Positions 45,981 to 58,728 of a stretch of 64,000 nt of DNA are shown in pieces. The stretch is taken from positions 830,041-894,040 of the forward strand of contig NW_019775513.1 of assembly GCF_001039355.2 (NCBI RefSeq), read 5' to 3'. The stretch's first letter is position 1, and each line of letters starts with the position of its first letter. This DNA is from Lingula anatina (lineage: Eukaryota > Brachiopoda > Lingulata > Lingulida > Lingulidae). A program made the position numbers and the translations under genes. The notes below the pieces were generated by a model. It worked only from the letters and a program-made list of their open reading frames with translations, was not told the origin of the DNA and did no database searches.

Positions 45981-48015
45981 TCACCGTGGAGATGCTGCAG
46001 TTTTCTTTTTGTATTGCACATCCCCAACACATTTCTGCATGAGCAAGTCTTTGTAGCGGGCCCACGTTTCCTTCCTTTGCAATACGCCCTTACTCTCGTC
46101 CACGGACAGGTACTCGCGGATCTGGGGAAATAATGTTTCAGATTGAAGTGAGACAAGATATTGGAAACTGTATATTAAATTTTGGAGCGAAAGAAAACGT
46201 TACTGCCCTGTTGAAAAGGTTCTATTCACTTTTCAACTATTATTTTGTGAGAATTCTCAAGACTAAATATTTTACGGCGAACTTCATACATCTTGAGTGT
46301 CAAGTAAAACATTTGACTATATTTTAATTTGGCATGCAGTTTTGTGAATATTTACCATGGTTTCCAGCTTAATCATGGTATTGTTCTCAGCGTTCTGCAG
46401 GAAGAACCTCTTGTTGATACGAACCACCTCTGCTCCGTCGCTGATCTGAGAGTACCAAAACGGACGTAGATAACTTAAACTTCTTTAAGTCAGTCTTTAA
46501 GACGGACGATTAACATATATTTTAGCGGTAACAGTGTATAGGTAGGATACTCTTAATCTGCTCTTCGAGAAGGTATTTATTCTCACTTAAGTATGTCTAA
46601 TTACCATACCAGCATCTTTAAACCGTGGACACTAAGTCACTTATATTTACCAGACAATATCCTTTTATAACCGGCTCCCAAGATTTTGGTTTACGCATTT
46701 GTTCTAGACCCTGCAGAGGAAAAGATAACAATTAAAAACGTCCTTGACAAATTTGTGAAGAAAATGTAAAATAGATCGGACATGGAGCATTTACAACTTT
46801 AGTCAAATTCGATACAGCGTCACTAGAATCTCCATTCGGTAAAACCATCCGTAGTCCTATAACTAAGAACGCTAGATAAAGACAAGACATAGTGTTAGTG
46901 TTTATAGCTGATATGACATCACAAAACTCGCTATCCCTCAATATTGCTGATATATCACGTCCACTTACAATGATGTCCCCAGGCCCCAAGTGGTCCAGTT
47001 GTACGCAGGCTTGTCGGTGTTTATCTCCGTCTTGTTTCTGCCGCCTAGGTCTAAAGTTTTTGTCTATTTCGGTGTGCTCTTTGGTGAGGAACAGTCGCCC
47101 CGACGCCACTGGGATGTGAATTGGAGGGAAAATGCGACGCGAGCCCTATAACAAACCGTAATAGATATTATTAGCTATCAGCGAGTTTTTGTGGTAGTGA
47201 TAAGTTTTGTTATATAATACAACGGGCTGGTTCCATGCGTTTGCTTTTATTTTTTGCATTAGATTGTCATGTCACTTAAATGACCATCAGCCGGGGAGTG
47301 GGGGATGGGAGGCGGGACGTATAGGGGAACTACTTACTCCACTTCCTGTATATCTCTTCTGGGGTTCTTCGGCGACGGACTCTAAGCGCGGTGGTAAAAA
47401 TCTCCCCAGGTCGCTGTCGCTGCTTTGAGGCGAAATTTTCTTTAAATGTTCGATTTTTACGCTCTCTTTCTCTGCGTCGCCATCGTTTTCATTCGGTTCA
47501 TTCGAGGCGTTATCGTCTTCTGGCGGCTCCTTGGATCCAGAGACGCATTTGGTTTTTGAGCAATTGTTTTTGGAATTAATTGGTATCTGAAATATAAGTA
47601 ATAGACGATAGGATAGTAAGGCAGGGTAGTAAAGATGTGCTCTGATATTTACCGAATGTCTTTTTAAACCTATTTCTGAAAAAATATTTTCACGTTGTCG
47701 TAAGTTAACTGAATAATCATAGTAACTCTTATTTAAACTGAGAATATGAGATAAAATATCTTGATCAAATGAAGATAGAACTATAACCTTACCTTTGGAA
47801 GAACTATATGGGAATAAGTTTTGATCTTCTTTTGTTGGACCAATTGTCCGGGTCCTAGCATATCTGCAATGAAAGAAAATACACCGGTCGTATGTTCTTG
47901 TAGCAAATACGAATTACATTTCCTTTTAGTCGCATTATAATCTTGACAGCAGAAGCGAACTCATTACAGCTAACTTAAGGTCGCAAGAGGTAAGTGTTCT
48001 ACAGGGTATAAATGA

Positions 48016-48059
<44 letters not shown>

Positions 48060-51000
48060 ACAAAGAGAGAGAGAGAGAACTGCTTACTGTCTGCATGGCT
48101 GAAGGATTTGCCACAGCCCAGCTCGTGCCTGTTAGGAGTGGTAAACATTTGGTCCGTGCTGACATCCACGACATCTTGTACTCGAGTTACTTTGACACGG
48201 CCCTAAAATTTCAATAAAGGTGGATGTAGCGTTTTTGTTAAAATGTTTTGATAATGTAATATAATGATCAAGGAAATTAATTACATTTTTCCTCAGATGT
48301 GCCATTTAACTTGATCACAAATAGTTATATTATGACCGTAGGAGAAACAAGGGACCCGGTCCTTCCATCTTTTAAAATAAAATAGCAGTTTCAGCTTCCT
48401 TCCTTTTCAAAGGATTCACCCTGAGACCCACGGGACAACAGTACATGGTTCATGTACCCAGGATTGTATACATGTAATACTCAAAATGAGNGATAAATGA
48501 CATTTTACTTACATTTCGTAGGCTAAATATCTGGCCAGTTCCTCCTCCACGTAGTCAGGGAAGATGTGACTGAAAGCTTTGGTGGCGCGAAGGAGGCACA
48601 CAACCTGGTGTAACAACGAAGCAAAATACTTTTTACTGGTAGAGTATTAACATTATTTTGAGAATACTGTATTGTTATGATATTATATTGACATAATGGT
48701 GATGATGATTAAGATGTATCGACATTGATAAAAAGGTCGGGCACTTATGTTTAAGTTTCTGACTTCGCTATCGTCAGTTAATGAATTAAATACACACTCT
48801 TACCCTTTTTATTTGTTTATCGGATCTGAGATGAGGCATAGTTCTCAAACACATCTGGGTCTCCCAGTCGATCTGAAAGTAAAACAATCAACATAAAAAC
48901 GAGTTTATTAATAGATTAATTTTTGTAGCACTGTCGCAAAAGAGGCACTTGTCCTTTCTTCAATGTCATAAAGAGTATATCTTAATTTTTAAGCAGTAGC
49001 TTAAAGTAACTGCCTAGAAAATTTTTGTGACTCTTATAAGAGTATACGACGCACTTACACTGGATCTGACGAACATGTCAGCGCTAAGCGTTTCTGTGAT
49101 GACATCTTTAAATTTACTTTGTCCTTCACTGTCGTCGTCGACGCTGAAATCATCCTCAATGTAATACCTGTAAGGTAACATAACATAACACTATTCATCT
49201 ATACAATCACTTCACTGCTCAGAAAAAACTAACAATAATGGAATAAGATAAAGAAGTTGATTAAGAATAATATATATTGCACAGGCAGTTGCATTCCGTG
49301 CTTGGCCTTTAGTTGACGGTGTCACCGATTATCCGTTTAATTTCTATTTCATTCTCTTTAAAAAACAGCAACTGTTTTATTTAACAGCGAGTTATCATGA
49401 ACAGGTGAATCTTAATCGTTAAAAAATTAAAAGTATTCAAGACAACGCACTTACTTTTTTCTCCCTGTGAACCCATTCTTGATGAGCAAAGCAAGTCGCG
49501 CGGAATGGCGAAGGCAATTTCTGGCCTGGAGGGAAAAAAAAACAACAACACGTAAACCAACAACAATCTCAGGTTTAATTGATTTTATGAATGAATGTAA
49601 TATTTAGACATGTTCATAACTACATGTATGTAGGTCTTATATCCCTGATTTCAATATTGTACATGTACTTACCCGGTTTGCAGGACTAATCTTCTTTTTG
49701 AATTTTTTCAAGGAAGTGGCGATCCTAGACATCACGTTAAATCCCTTGAAAACAAAAAAATTTAATAATCAAATGTGTTTATTTCATACTGATTATGGTA
49801 TTGTGGTTAAATTGGTTAAATTGTGACTCACATCACTTTCTTCCATCGTTTTTAGCATATAAAGCGAATTTCAAACAATTAATTCACTTGGCACGGGAAG
49901 TCATTCTATAAAGCGATACTGATACAGCCGAAGACGAATACCTTAAATACACGCATTAGTTAAAGTTTGTGAACATATCACGTCGCCTTCGCTGTTTATA
50001 TTTGACGAAGTGAAGGAGCAAATAAACTAGCTGCGCTAAGCACTTAGTTCTACAAATAGTAACTTGCAACATAAGAGTCCTAATTATCATGATTATACCC
50101 TGTCAAGAACTGGGGAAATAGATTAAGTCATCGTGATAGCTTGGAGCAAATTTGGAAGTGCAATTCCCCCGGAAAAAACTTTATCTGTAATAATCTGATC
50201 AGACGCATTCCCAGGGCTTATTAAAAGCAACGATTCCAACATCGAACATGAAACCCGTGTTACAGTTTTTCACTCTTTCTTCCGTAGACTTCATTTTGGG
50301 CCCATTTCGTCTTTTTCTTTAAAATGTTTTAATACGTAATTTAGGACTCTGCTTTGTGGGGTATGGCCAAATGGGCCCATGCAATTGACAATGGCAGTTT
50401 AGTTTCTGAATTGCACTAATTTTATTTAATTATTATTTTTTTTTTTTGTCGTTCTCAAGTATATATGTATGTGCAATTTATCATTCACATTGCTACTAGT
50501 TCACTCAATGAGTACCTGAAATTTACCATTAATTGTAAAGTTTCATTTAATTCTTAGTAGAAATAAATTTATAAATATCTCCAGTCAGTATCACGTTTTA
50601 ACCTGGTCAAAGCAGGAATAAATACTGTAGAATCAACGACATGTTTAGTCAACACTGCAGTGGGACATTCCAACTTTTCGGAAACTTCCACTTTAACACG
50701 TTTGATGTAAGGTATTTTGATAGAGTTTTCGATTTTTGTTCAATGTTTTAAGGTGTTGCATATCGATTCTTAAATTTTTCTCTATTCTACCTTTTGATCA
50801 TGTCTGTAGTAATGTCATGCATTAATGGCAAGTCGAAGTCAAAGCTGGAGCCAGAAAAATTAAGAATAGCAGTATGCATTTTAATATATTGGGTAAAGAC
50901 TACTATTATGATGAAAATATAATTACATTGAGTATCGAGGAATTGTACTTACAATGGCTGGCTTTGGACTAATACTGCTGGGTACGGGAGACTGCTTCGT

Positions 51001-51241
51001 CATTTGTTGCACTTCTTCTAATCGCCGTTTTATGGTGTCCATGGCGTCTTCGTCTGTAAATATCACGTATATATACTTTAAAGACCTAATTTCAGTTGAT
51101 TTTTAAGGTAAATGGAGGTATTTGAACACTTTTTGATTCTACATAGAATCGTCCATAGAGGATAGAGCGTAAGTATAGATTATATACTATACGGTATTGT
51201 ATAGTTTATTATTTAACAAACCAAATACATGCAAACTAAAC

Positions 51242-51280
<39 letters not shown>

Positions 51281-51828
51281 TTACCATTTGATTGTCCCCC
51301 TTTTTGTGTATTTGAATTGCCGGAAAAACTATTGGAGGCACTGCTGAGACCTGAATCCGATCGCACATTGGGTGGAAACATAGGTGACAGTGGCTTTGGG
51401 GTAAGAAGTGTTGTATCGGGAAAAGACAAACTGGTAGATTCCCTAGACATTGTTAGGTCCTTTTTCTCTCCTACTGATTTAGCAAGCAGGAGCTGTTTCT
51501 GGTGGATGTCCGTCTTTGATTCGTTTTTTCCAGCTCCCTGAAACACGATTTTAGGACTGGTTTGTGAGCCCTCAGTCGCCCCCTTTGATAACCTTTCCAG
51601 TAACGTAAGCCCCATGGCGTTCTTGATCGCTTCTGACTGTTTACTGTCCGGATCTTTTAACTTTCTTGTCACATTGTTTGAGATTCTCTTTTGATTTGAA
51701 CGAAGATTTTGAAGCAGGTCTCGATTTCTCCTTCCTTGTCGATGCCTCCGTCTCTTCGTTGGTGGCGGTGATACCGAGGTCGAACTTAGGAAGAGTTTTT
51801 CTGCCGCTGCCAGTCCTGCGGATGCCAT
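45981..51828 (-). CDS. CNBD2-like cyclic-nucleotide-binding-domain protein, incomplete model
   Basis: Fourteen exons: 51285-51828, 50953-51053, 49673-49744, 49455-49525, 49059-49167, 48804-48872, 48513-48604, [gap], 48088-48202, 47793-47863, 47338-47586, 46969-47145, 46651-46710, 46356-46445, 45981-46121. Residues 1-181 are Ser/Lys-rich and look disordered. Then come NVMSRIATSLKKFKKK, MCLRTMPHLRSDKQIKR, VVCLLRATKAFSHIFPDYV and LARYLAYE, the helical lead-in to a cyclic-nucleotide fold; GRVKVTRVQDVVDV resumes afterwards. C-terminal pieces QLDHLGPGDII and GAEVVRINKRFF resemble the second CNBD-like part of CNBD2, a cAMP-binding protein linked to sperm function in mammals. Exon 7 ends with 2 extra bases and exon 8 starts in phase 0, so an unseen exon or exons of length 3n+1 are missing between 48202 and 48513, where an N lies at 48491. 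No FGE...R.AT phosphate-binding cassette is visible. Confidence 0.7.
48016..48079. repeat. compound (TC)n(CA)n(GA)n microsatellite
   Basis: About 10 TC, then about 14 CA, then about 8 AG units. The TC and GA arms are complementary, so it can form a hairpin with a CA loop. It begins 8 bp inside the intron after the CNBD2-like exon at 48088-48202. Confidence 0.95.
48491..48491. other. ambiguous base (N)
   Basis: The only non-ACGT character I noticed in the window. It lies 22 bp from the donor of the CNBD2-like exon 48513-48604, in the intron where coding sequence is missing. This suggests a patched or low-quality assembly join. Confidence 0.95.
51244..51279. repeat. (TC)n microsatellite at a splice donor
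   Basis: About 18 TC units; on the transcribed minus strand this is a GA tract starting about 6 bp after the first-exon donor (AATG|GTAAAG) of the CNBD2-like gene. Confidence 0.95.
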
Positions 51829-54800
51829 GTTCGTTAATTCCAATTCTTAAGGTAAAACAATGATGAAAGTTGCGCACAGAAAGCCCGGTCTTTGCACAAG
51901 CCACAAGTCGCTCTACGCTAATACTCTTCCGTTGGAATCAGAATTTATCAATAATATAGGAATTACATGTGCCAGTACTTTCTTGTCAGTGTGACATCAA
52001 GCCGAATTAAATTCGCTAGCATCCAGCTTAATTAGTCCGTTGATACCATATTAAGTTGTAGACCTATCGGTGGTCGATTGGTCTAGTAGACTAAGTATTC
52101 TTTCTTCCAGGAACAATCGATAATAACCATCATCAGAACCTCAGCAACAGCAAGTTAAACGAACCATAGGTCCTTTTCTTTCTCTTAATGAAGTCACTTC
52201 ATTAAGCGTCCCTCACATATCGAGAATAAGTGCACTGCCTCTCTTCTTCCCTTTCTCTTCGACAGCTGTTTCTAGACACGAAAATAGAATCCAAATCAAT
52301 TTCTACAGGATACAATTCAGCTTGTCGTGATTTTACATTATCTGAATTTTCATGTAGAACAATACACTGCCGGTTTTTTGAATATCGAACTTGTCTGTTT
52401 AAAGTTGTCCTGCTTCCCTGATCTGAGTGTCTCACTGGGAATACTGTTGTCAATGTCACTTGACGACTGCATCTGAGCTACAGAAGCGAGGAAGTCACAC
52501 GGTAGTCCAAAAACTTTGAACACCATCCGCGGCCTAATTTGCCATACATACTTCACGAAAAAAGAAAAGCGATTTCTCGTTTAAGTTCATACATCTTTCT
52601 CATTTCGTTTCGAGTAAACTTAAGTTTGTCGCAAATTTTGAAATGTAGAAGAAAATACTAGGTAAGTTCTAAAGTGTGAATGAAATTATGGAACACTTCG
52701 TCATGAATCGAATTGTGAAGTAAAATAAATATCAACATTCTCCATTCAGCTTCTATTCAGTTTACCATCATTAGGAAAGGTATTGTTGTAGGAGAGGCTA
52801 AGGTATCGTTTGTCCGATAATGTTGTCTTAAGATTCATCGTCTATTTGCTATCTACCTGTTTAATACACCCAGACCACTTTATTGAGTGCCTGAGCAAAT
52901 AATTTCTCTCTAACAAGTTTCCAAACCTGTGGACTGTTTCATCACGGTTTCTTTGTACGCATCGCATTACCTCAGGCACAACAGAAATGAGAATAAACTC
53001 TTTAACCTAATGCAAATTGAGAATTTTTTTATGGAAATCCCAAGTTGATATCCACTTTAAAAGCAAAGAAATGAATTTTAAATAGTAATTTGCTGAGTAA
53101 ATGTTGACGTAGAAAACAATGGAAAGAGGTTGAGGGGAGTACAAATACCCCTCCATCCGACACCATTTGTCACTGAAAGAATGGGTTTATTTCCATGAAC
53201 CTCACCACAGGTGCAATATTTGTCAGGTTATAAGTCATGATATGTCCGCCCAGACAGAACCCCAAATTGGCTGTGTACACATGGTTTTGTGATGACAACT
53301 TTTCATTGTATATTTAGAAAAAGGTGAATTTGAAAAAAATTGCAATTAAATAAAGGGATACGAGGAGGCACTAAGGTCCATCGTAAAAGGTTATCCTGTT
53401 GTCTTCGGTCCCCAGTTCGCTAATTGACTTCTTGTGCACAGGGACAATTGAAGAAAATTCAGTGACGTCATATCTGAATAGAATGAAAATCAGAATGACG
53501 CCAGAGAGAAGCACCTGTTTAAAAAAAAATGTCGCCCTGTTGACATCGGTACTACTGAATAGAACCACATGCACTGCACGATTTGTATTCTCATCGTATT
53601 CCAAGTTGAATAGTGTTACTAGTTGCCAGCATAGCAGCTCAGCATAGCACTACTATAGAGCTATTGTTTAACGTCGTATTAACAAAAGGATAATACATGT
53701 AAATATTGGGGTCTATCCTATTGAGTAGGCAATATTTTCCAGAGAACGCGAACAGGCCATTTTACCGAAATACAGATAAACCTATCTATGTTCAATCTAC
53801 TGTACTTACTCCTACGGTAATGATCCCGCAGCATCATACTACCCCATGTAGCCATTTCCGTCTTGAGCGAAAATCAAAATGTATTTTCTCTAATGTCTAC
53901 ATCCTCATTTCAAGTTTGTATACGTTTTCTATGTTTGTCACTTGTTTGTGTGTCGTTACGTCTTTACGTGGTGATTTGATATCTGTTATCAACACATATA
54001 ACATACAGCCTACATTCGAAATGAACTTAGAGTAGAATTCATGTTTGTATAACTACATATCAAGTTAAATTTGAGATAGAGCAGGATTTTTTCTTCCCCA
54101 GCTACATGGGTCTCAGGTGTCAGCTGGATTGGTTTAGGCTCTGTTATCGCTTGTCTACATATCAAAATCGACAGCCAAGAAGGTTGTGTTTACCGCTCTT
54201 TATCAAGTAAGAAGACTGTGTATCGAACATGGGTGAAACATAATGGAGCAAATTTCTGGACACAATGTTGTCATGCGTCGTTGATGGTTAAGAATTAACC
54301 TGCCTGGCTTGAAAACGTTTGAAAAAAGACCATGACAAAAAGCCTAAATGTGACGAATGTACCAAACGTTGCACAACTTTTATATTCAAAACTTTGCTTG
54401 AAATGTTTTATGGTTTAACAGATCACCCAGACACCTCAGTATAATTTTCGTTTTTTGACATGAGCATGAAATCTGTTCTTAGTTCTTTTTACTTGATTAC
54501 GCGACTTTCATAAATCAGTTCTCTAAACAGAAGCTAAGGAGCATCTCATTTAATAAAGTTCAGATATAGATGAATTATTTCTACACACTGACTCAATTTA
54601 AACTTAAGATTTATAACTATTGCTCTAAAAGTCCACGTTAAGTGTACCAGTTGATAGCAAGGAATGCGTTAGTTGGGACGTGTTTGAGGTACATTGCATT
54701 CTACCCCATAACTGTGTCCTCAATCATACGTGCACTACATACGTCATGACGCTCCAAGGTATACCGATACCAGAAAATATCTTAAGTCCAAAATTAATGG

Positions 54801-56683
54801 ATAATGGTATATATTCATTCGAATATCATTTATGCAGATTTAGTTATATTTATGAATGATGTTATATTAATGAAAGTCTGAAGTGGAAAGTGTCTGGAAT
54901 TTCTAATTGAAAAATATTCAGAATCCCGTATCACTTCTATTTTCCAACAATCAACATCAAACACCATCAAATTCTCCAAAGTAATGGAAACAGAATACAC
55001 AAATTAAAAAAAAAAAAACTCAAAACTCAAAATACCACCATTTCAAATTATTCCATATTATTTCATTTTTATTATCAAATTCGCATATTCGCATTTTACA
55101 GTGGTTGATGTTTTCAGGTACGACTGACTGCATGTTAAGGTAAAATACAAACTGCAGTTAAGATGGCCTTTTAAAAGTTCTATGGCGTTATCATATAAAT
55201 GTGCATTCAATGCTACGTGAGTCACACAGGGAAAAACGGGACACTTGCACCATAACCATGGTCAATGAACTCATCCACATCGACCCTTATCTGCAGTACA
55301 ATTTCTTTATAAGTAGTATATAGCTAGTAGATCGTTATCTTATGGCATATGGATATGTACCTATTTCTATTCCTAAAACTAACTGTACCATAATGAAAAT
55401 GAATATCGCTAGGATATGGTTACGTGTAAAACTAACATGAATTGGTTATTAGATGATTGGCAACTCATTGAACTGTTGTTGTGCATGAAGAATGTCTTTT
55501 ACAGGCTTTGTAAAACGTTGTACAAAAACGTTTCCTTAGATTCAGCTTGTGCGTATCTACAACTATGGTGTGTACATTCATACCTGTTATATAAAACTAA
55601 ACATAAAAATGACAGATTATGTAGTTTGAAGAAGTAAAATATATCTTCCTCGCGTAATTGTATTCAAATTTAAATAATAATTTTCAAAATTCTTTGATTC
55701 AGTTTTGACCGCTATTCATAAAATCGCTTATCACTAAAGTAAATCATTTAACTTTATCCTGTTTCCGACATTTTTAAATATCAGTTTTAAAACTGACAGA
55801 TGACAAAACGGACCCACAACATAATAAGTTGCATAAAACTAGAAGAACCATACAGGTTTCTAGTATTTACAGGCGCTATATGATATTTCACTAATATCTA
55901 TGAGCGTATAAAAATGAGTCGCTGATGCTCTCTTCTTTACACTATATTCACCCAGATAGCCGGAGTTAGGTAACTGTTCGTAACATCATGTTTGTTCATT
56001 TAACCGTAATGTAGAGATGGAATTATATGAGAATGGTCCAAATATTTCAAGAGTGAAGCTAACTGTTATTTGCTATAGTGTACATTGGCTATAAGAAATT
56101 GTAAACATGCGACGGTTTTGAATTAGTGCGTGCTGAAAATTGCAATGCATTTCGTATATGAGAAGCTGTCATTTGAGCTGACTTTGTTGACTTGTGTTTC
56201 ACATATATCGTGTCAAATATTCCGTACAGTGTGGCAAATACATGGAGGACACGATGAAAATGTTTCCAAATAGCACTCCATGGATAAATGAATGTATACT
56301 TCGAGGCAGACAAACCAGTTGAAACCAGACAGGTCTTTCTATTTTTTGACTTTTTAAAAGTTCATTGGCATCACAAGTTCTCAAAATGGCTGAAAAATTT
56401 GCCCTGAGAGGACAAACCATTAGTAAGAGTGCGAGAGATATGCCAATTTTTTTAATGCTTCAAAAATCCAAAAGTCGTGTGTTATAAGTTGTGTGACAAG
56501 ATTCAGTTTCTCATTCAAAAGCTGTCCAACGTAACACCATGTTGGTACATCTTAAGTCAAGTAAGGTGGATCACCCCATCAATTTTGAACAATACTTTCC
56601 TAGGATTACATCATCTATAAATCTGCATCCATATTGCCAATTTGATGCGCCTGCGCAGTGTGGGATGTAATGAACACCCTGTC
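51829..56683. other. gene-poor interval between CNBD2-like and GABA receptor genes
   Basis: I find no exon I can assign. Open frames at 52202-52556 (two minus-strand frames, 'SSSDIDNSIPSETLRSGKQD' region) and 53371-53604 (minus, one hydrophobic stretch then KKSISELGTEDNRITFYDGP) look slightly more protein-like than background but match no family I know. AT-rich simple sequence and poly(A) near 55009-55018 are otherwise unremarkable. The interval should contain the CNBD2-like promoter just above 51828. Confidence 0.4.
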
Positions 56684-58685
56684 TCAAGCCAACAGATAAA
56701 AGCACCAGTAACCAACATTAAAAATGAGGAAAAGAGTCGGAAACACAAGCCGTGAATATTTATCAATGTTATTGACGTCTTTGACCGTTGGTACTTTCTT
56801 TGTTATAGTTTTAGCTTTCTCCCTGATGCCTGTCACAATGCGTTTTCCGCTTTTAAAACTGCTCCTTATGGAACTTGTTCTCCGTCGTGCGCTGCTCTGC
56901 CTTTGAACTCGTCCTTGATAACCGTAGGATCCACGTGGTAAGCACGTAGTCATTCGTACGGGTGCTGTCGACATTGTTTGTTCGTTTTCATAACAACAGC
57001 TCTGTCTGTTTCTAAGACTTAGTATAGGGGACATTCTTGGATCTTGCATTTCTATAGATTCATCCTGAAAAAAAATATTTAAATGATGAGACAAACGACA
57101 TTGGCTTTACTCGCAATTACGCCAAGAATACAAAGTCAAGCTTTTGCAATACGTGCTTTTTTATGACAACATTTTATGGAAATCTGACAATAGTCAGGGA
57201 ATCATTTCCTCTCCTTAAAATCGGTCGGTCCCAAAAGAGTCAGAACTTAAGTGAAAAAAATTCTGAATCCAGTGGCATATGAATAATTTTAAGTAAAGTA
57301 ATATGTTTTTTTTTTCACCGCGTAATTCCATATTTTCTATATTAGCTTGAATTATTCCAATCTGCATAAGCTAAAAAAACAAACAAAAACGTCTTAAATC
57401 AACATCGGTCATCTAGCGTTTATTTGTGCATCAATTGTTACCTCATCGGCGCTGGTCCGAAAGCCATTGACTTTTTGCTGCTGAAGTTCCTGCTCCTGCT
57501 TGGCCTTCTTGGCTTTCTTTTTGGCCCTGGCCCCCCAATACGTATAGTTTACGGCTGCGTACTCAAGCAGTGCAGCGAACACAAAGACAAAACACATGAC
57601 CAGGTAGATGTCTATTGCTTTGACGTAGGATATACGAGGGAGGGAAGACCGTACGCCAGTACTGATAGTGGTCATGGTGAGCACCGTCGTGATGCCTGGA
57701 ACACGAAAAACCGGGGAAAGAAAGTAGTATTCATTTCATGTACAGTTGTGATTAATAATATAGGACTAATACTGTCGCGTTAAACACGCGAAGCTTGTTG
57801 TGGAGAATGCGTTATACATATGAACTACCAATGAGTGTTACTGAACGCAGTCATTATAGAAGAAACGGGCGCGCTATACATTTTCAGGTTAATGCATTAA
57901 AATAACGATTTGGTCCTGCACAGACTCACCTAATGCAACTCTCGCTGAGGTGGCCTCGTGGTTGATCCAGAAAGAGACCCAGGACAGCATCACAATAAGG
58001 ATGGAGGGGAGATAGGTTTGGAAAATGAAGTAGCCAATATTTCTTTGTAGAAGGAAGCTGAGCGATAATCGTTGATAATCGCCTGGAAAGACAATAATAT
58101 GACATCCGTTCTTTTAGTTTTAAGGGATGCGCCGACTTATTGTGGCTTGTGAATGTGTTTTCAACTTAAAAGGAAGGTTGGTGAATATATAACTAGTAGA
58201 TAAGATATTACTTTATGATATGTCAATGAAGAACTTTTTGATCATGTACATGTATAAGACACAAATATTGGCCAATGCTAAAGGTTCAAAATAGATGAAG
58301 CATTACTTATGATTACCAATAGAATGGTCTATTATGAATAGAGTAAAAAAGATATCAGCGTTTACAAAGCATAATTAGCAACTTACCCGTGGCAAGATAC
58401 TGCACCGTGCTAATGGTTCTGTACTCTACAATGGAGAACTGGGGGAGCTCCACGTGTTCTACGCCTTTAACGGAGTCCTTCCCCGCTTTCCAATACATCA
58501 CTACGTCCTGCATAGCGTAACCATCTATTACGACAATGAGAAAAAATGAATAGATAAAATCATCTATGCTGTAATAAGAGGATGTAAAGTAAAGAAGAGA
58601 GTGGCTGTAATGATGTATGATAATTTACTTTTAATAAGCAATTTCTTAGTTTAGCTTTTAATTTTAAGACGAATTGAGATTATTA

Positions 58686-58728
<43 letters not shown>

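Noticed and set aside
53706-54035. 109-residue plus-strand frame with a hydrophobic segment
   Set aside because: No recognisable family, weak context, and length within what chance allows in this region.
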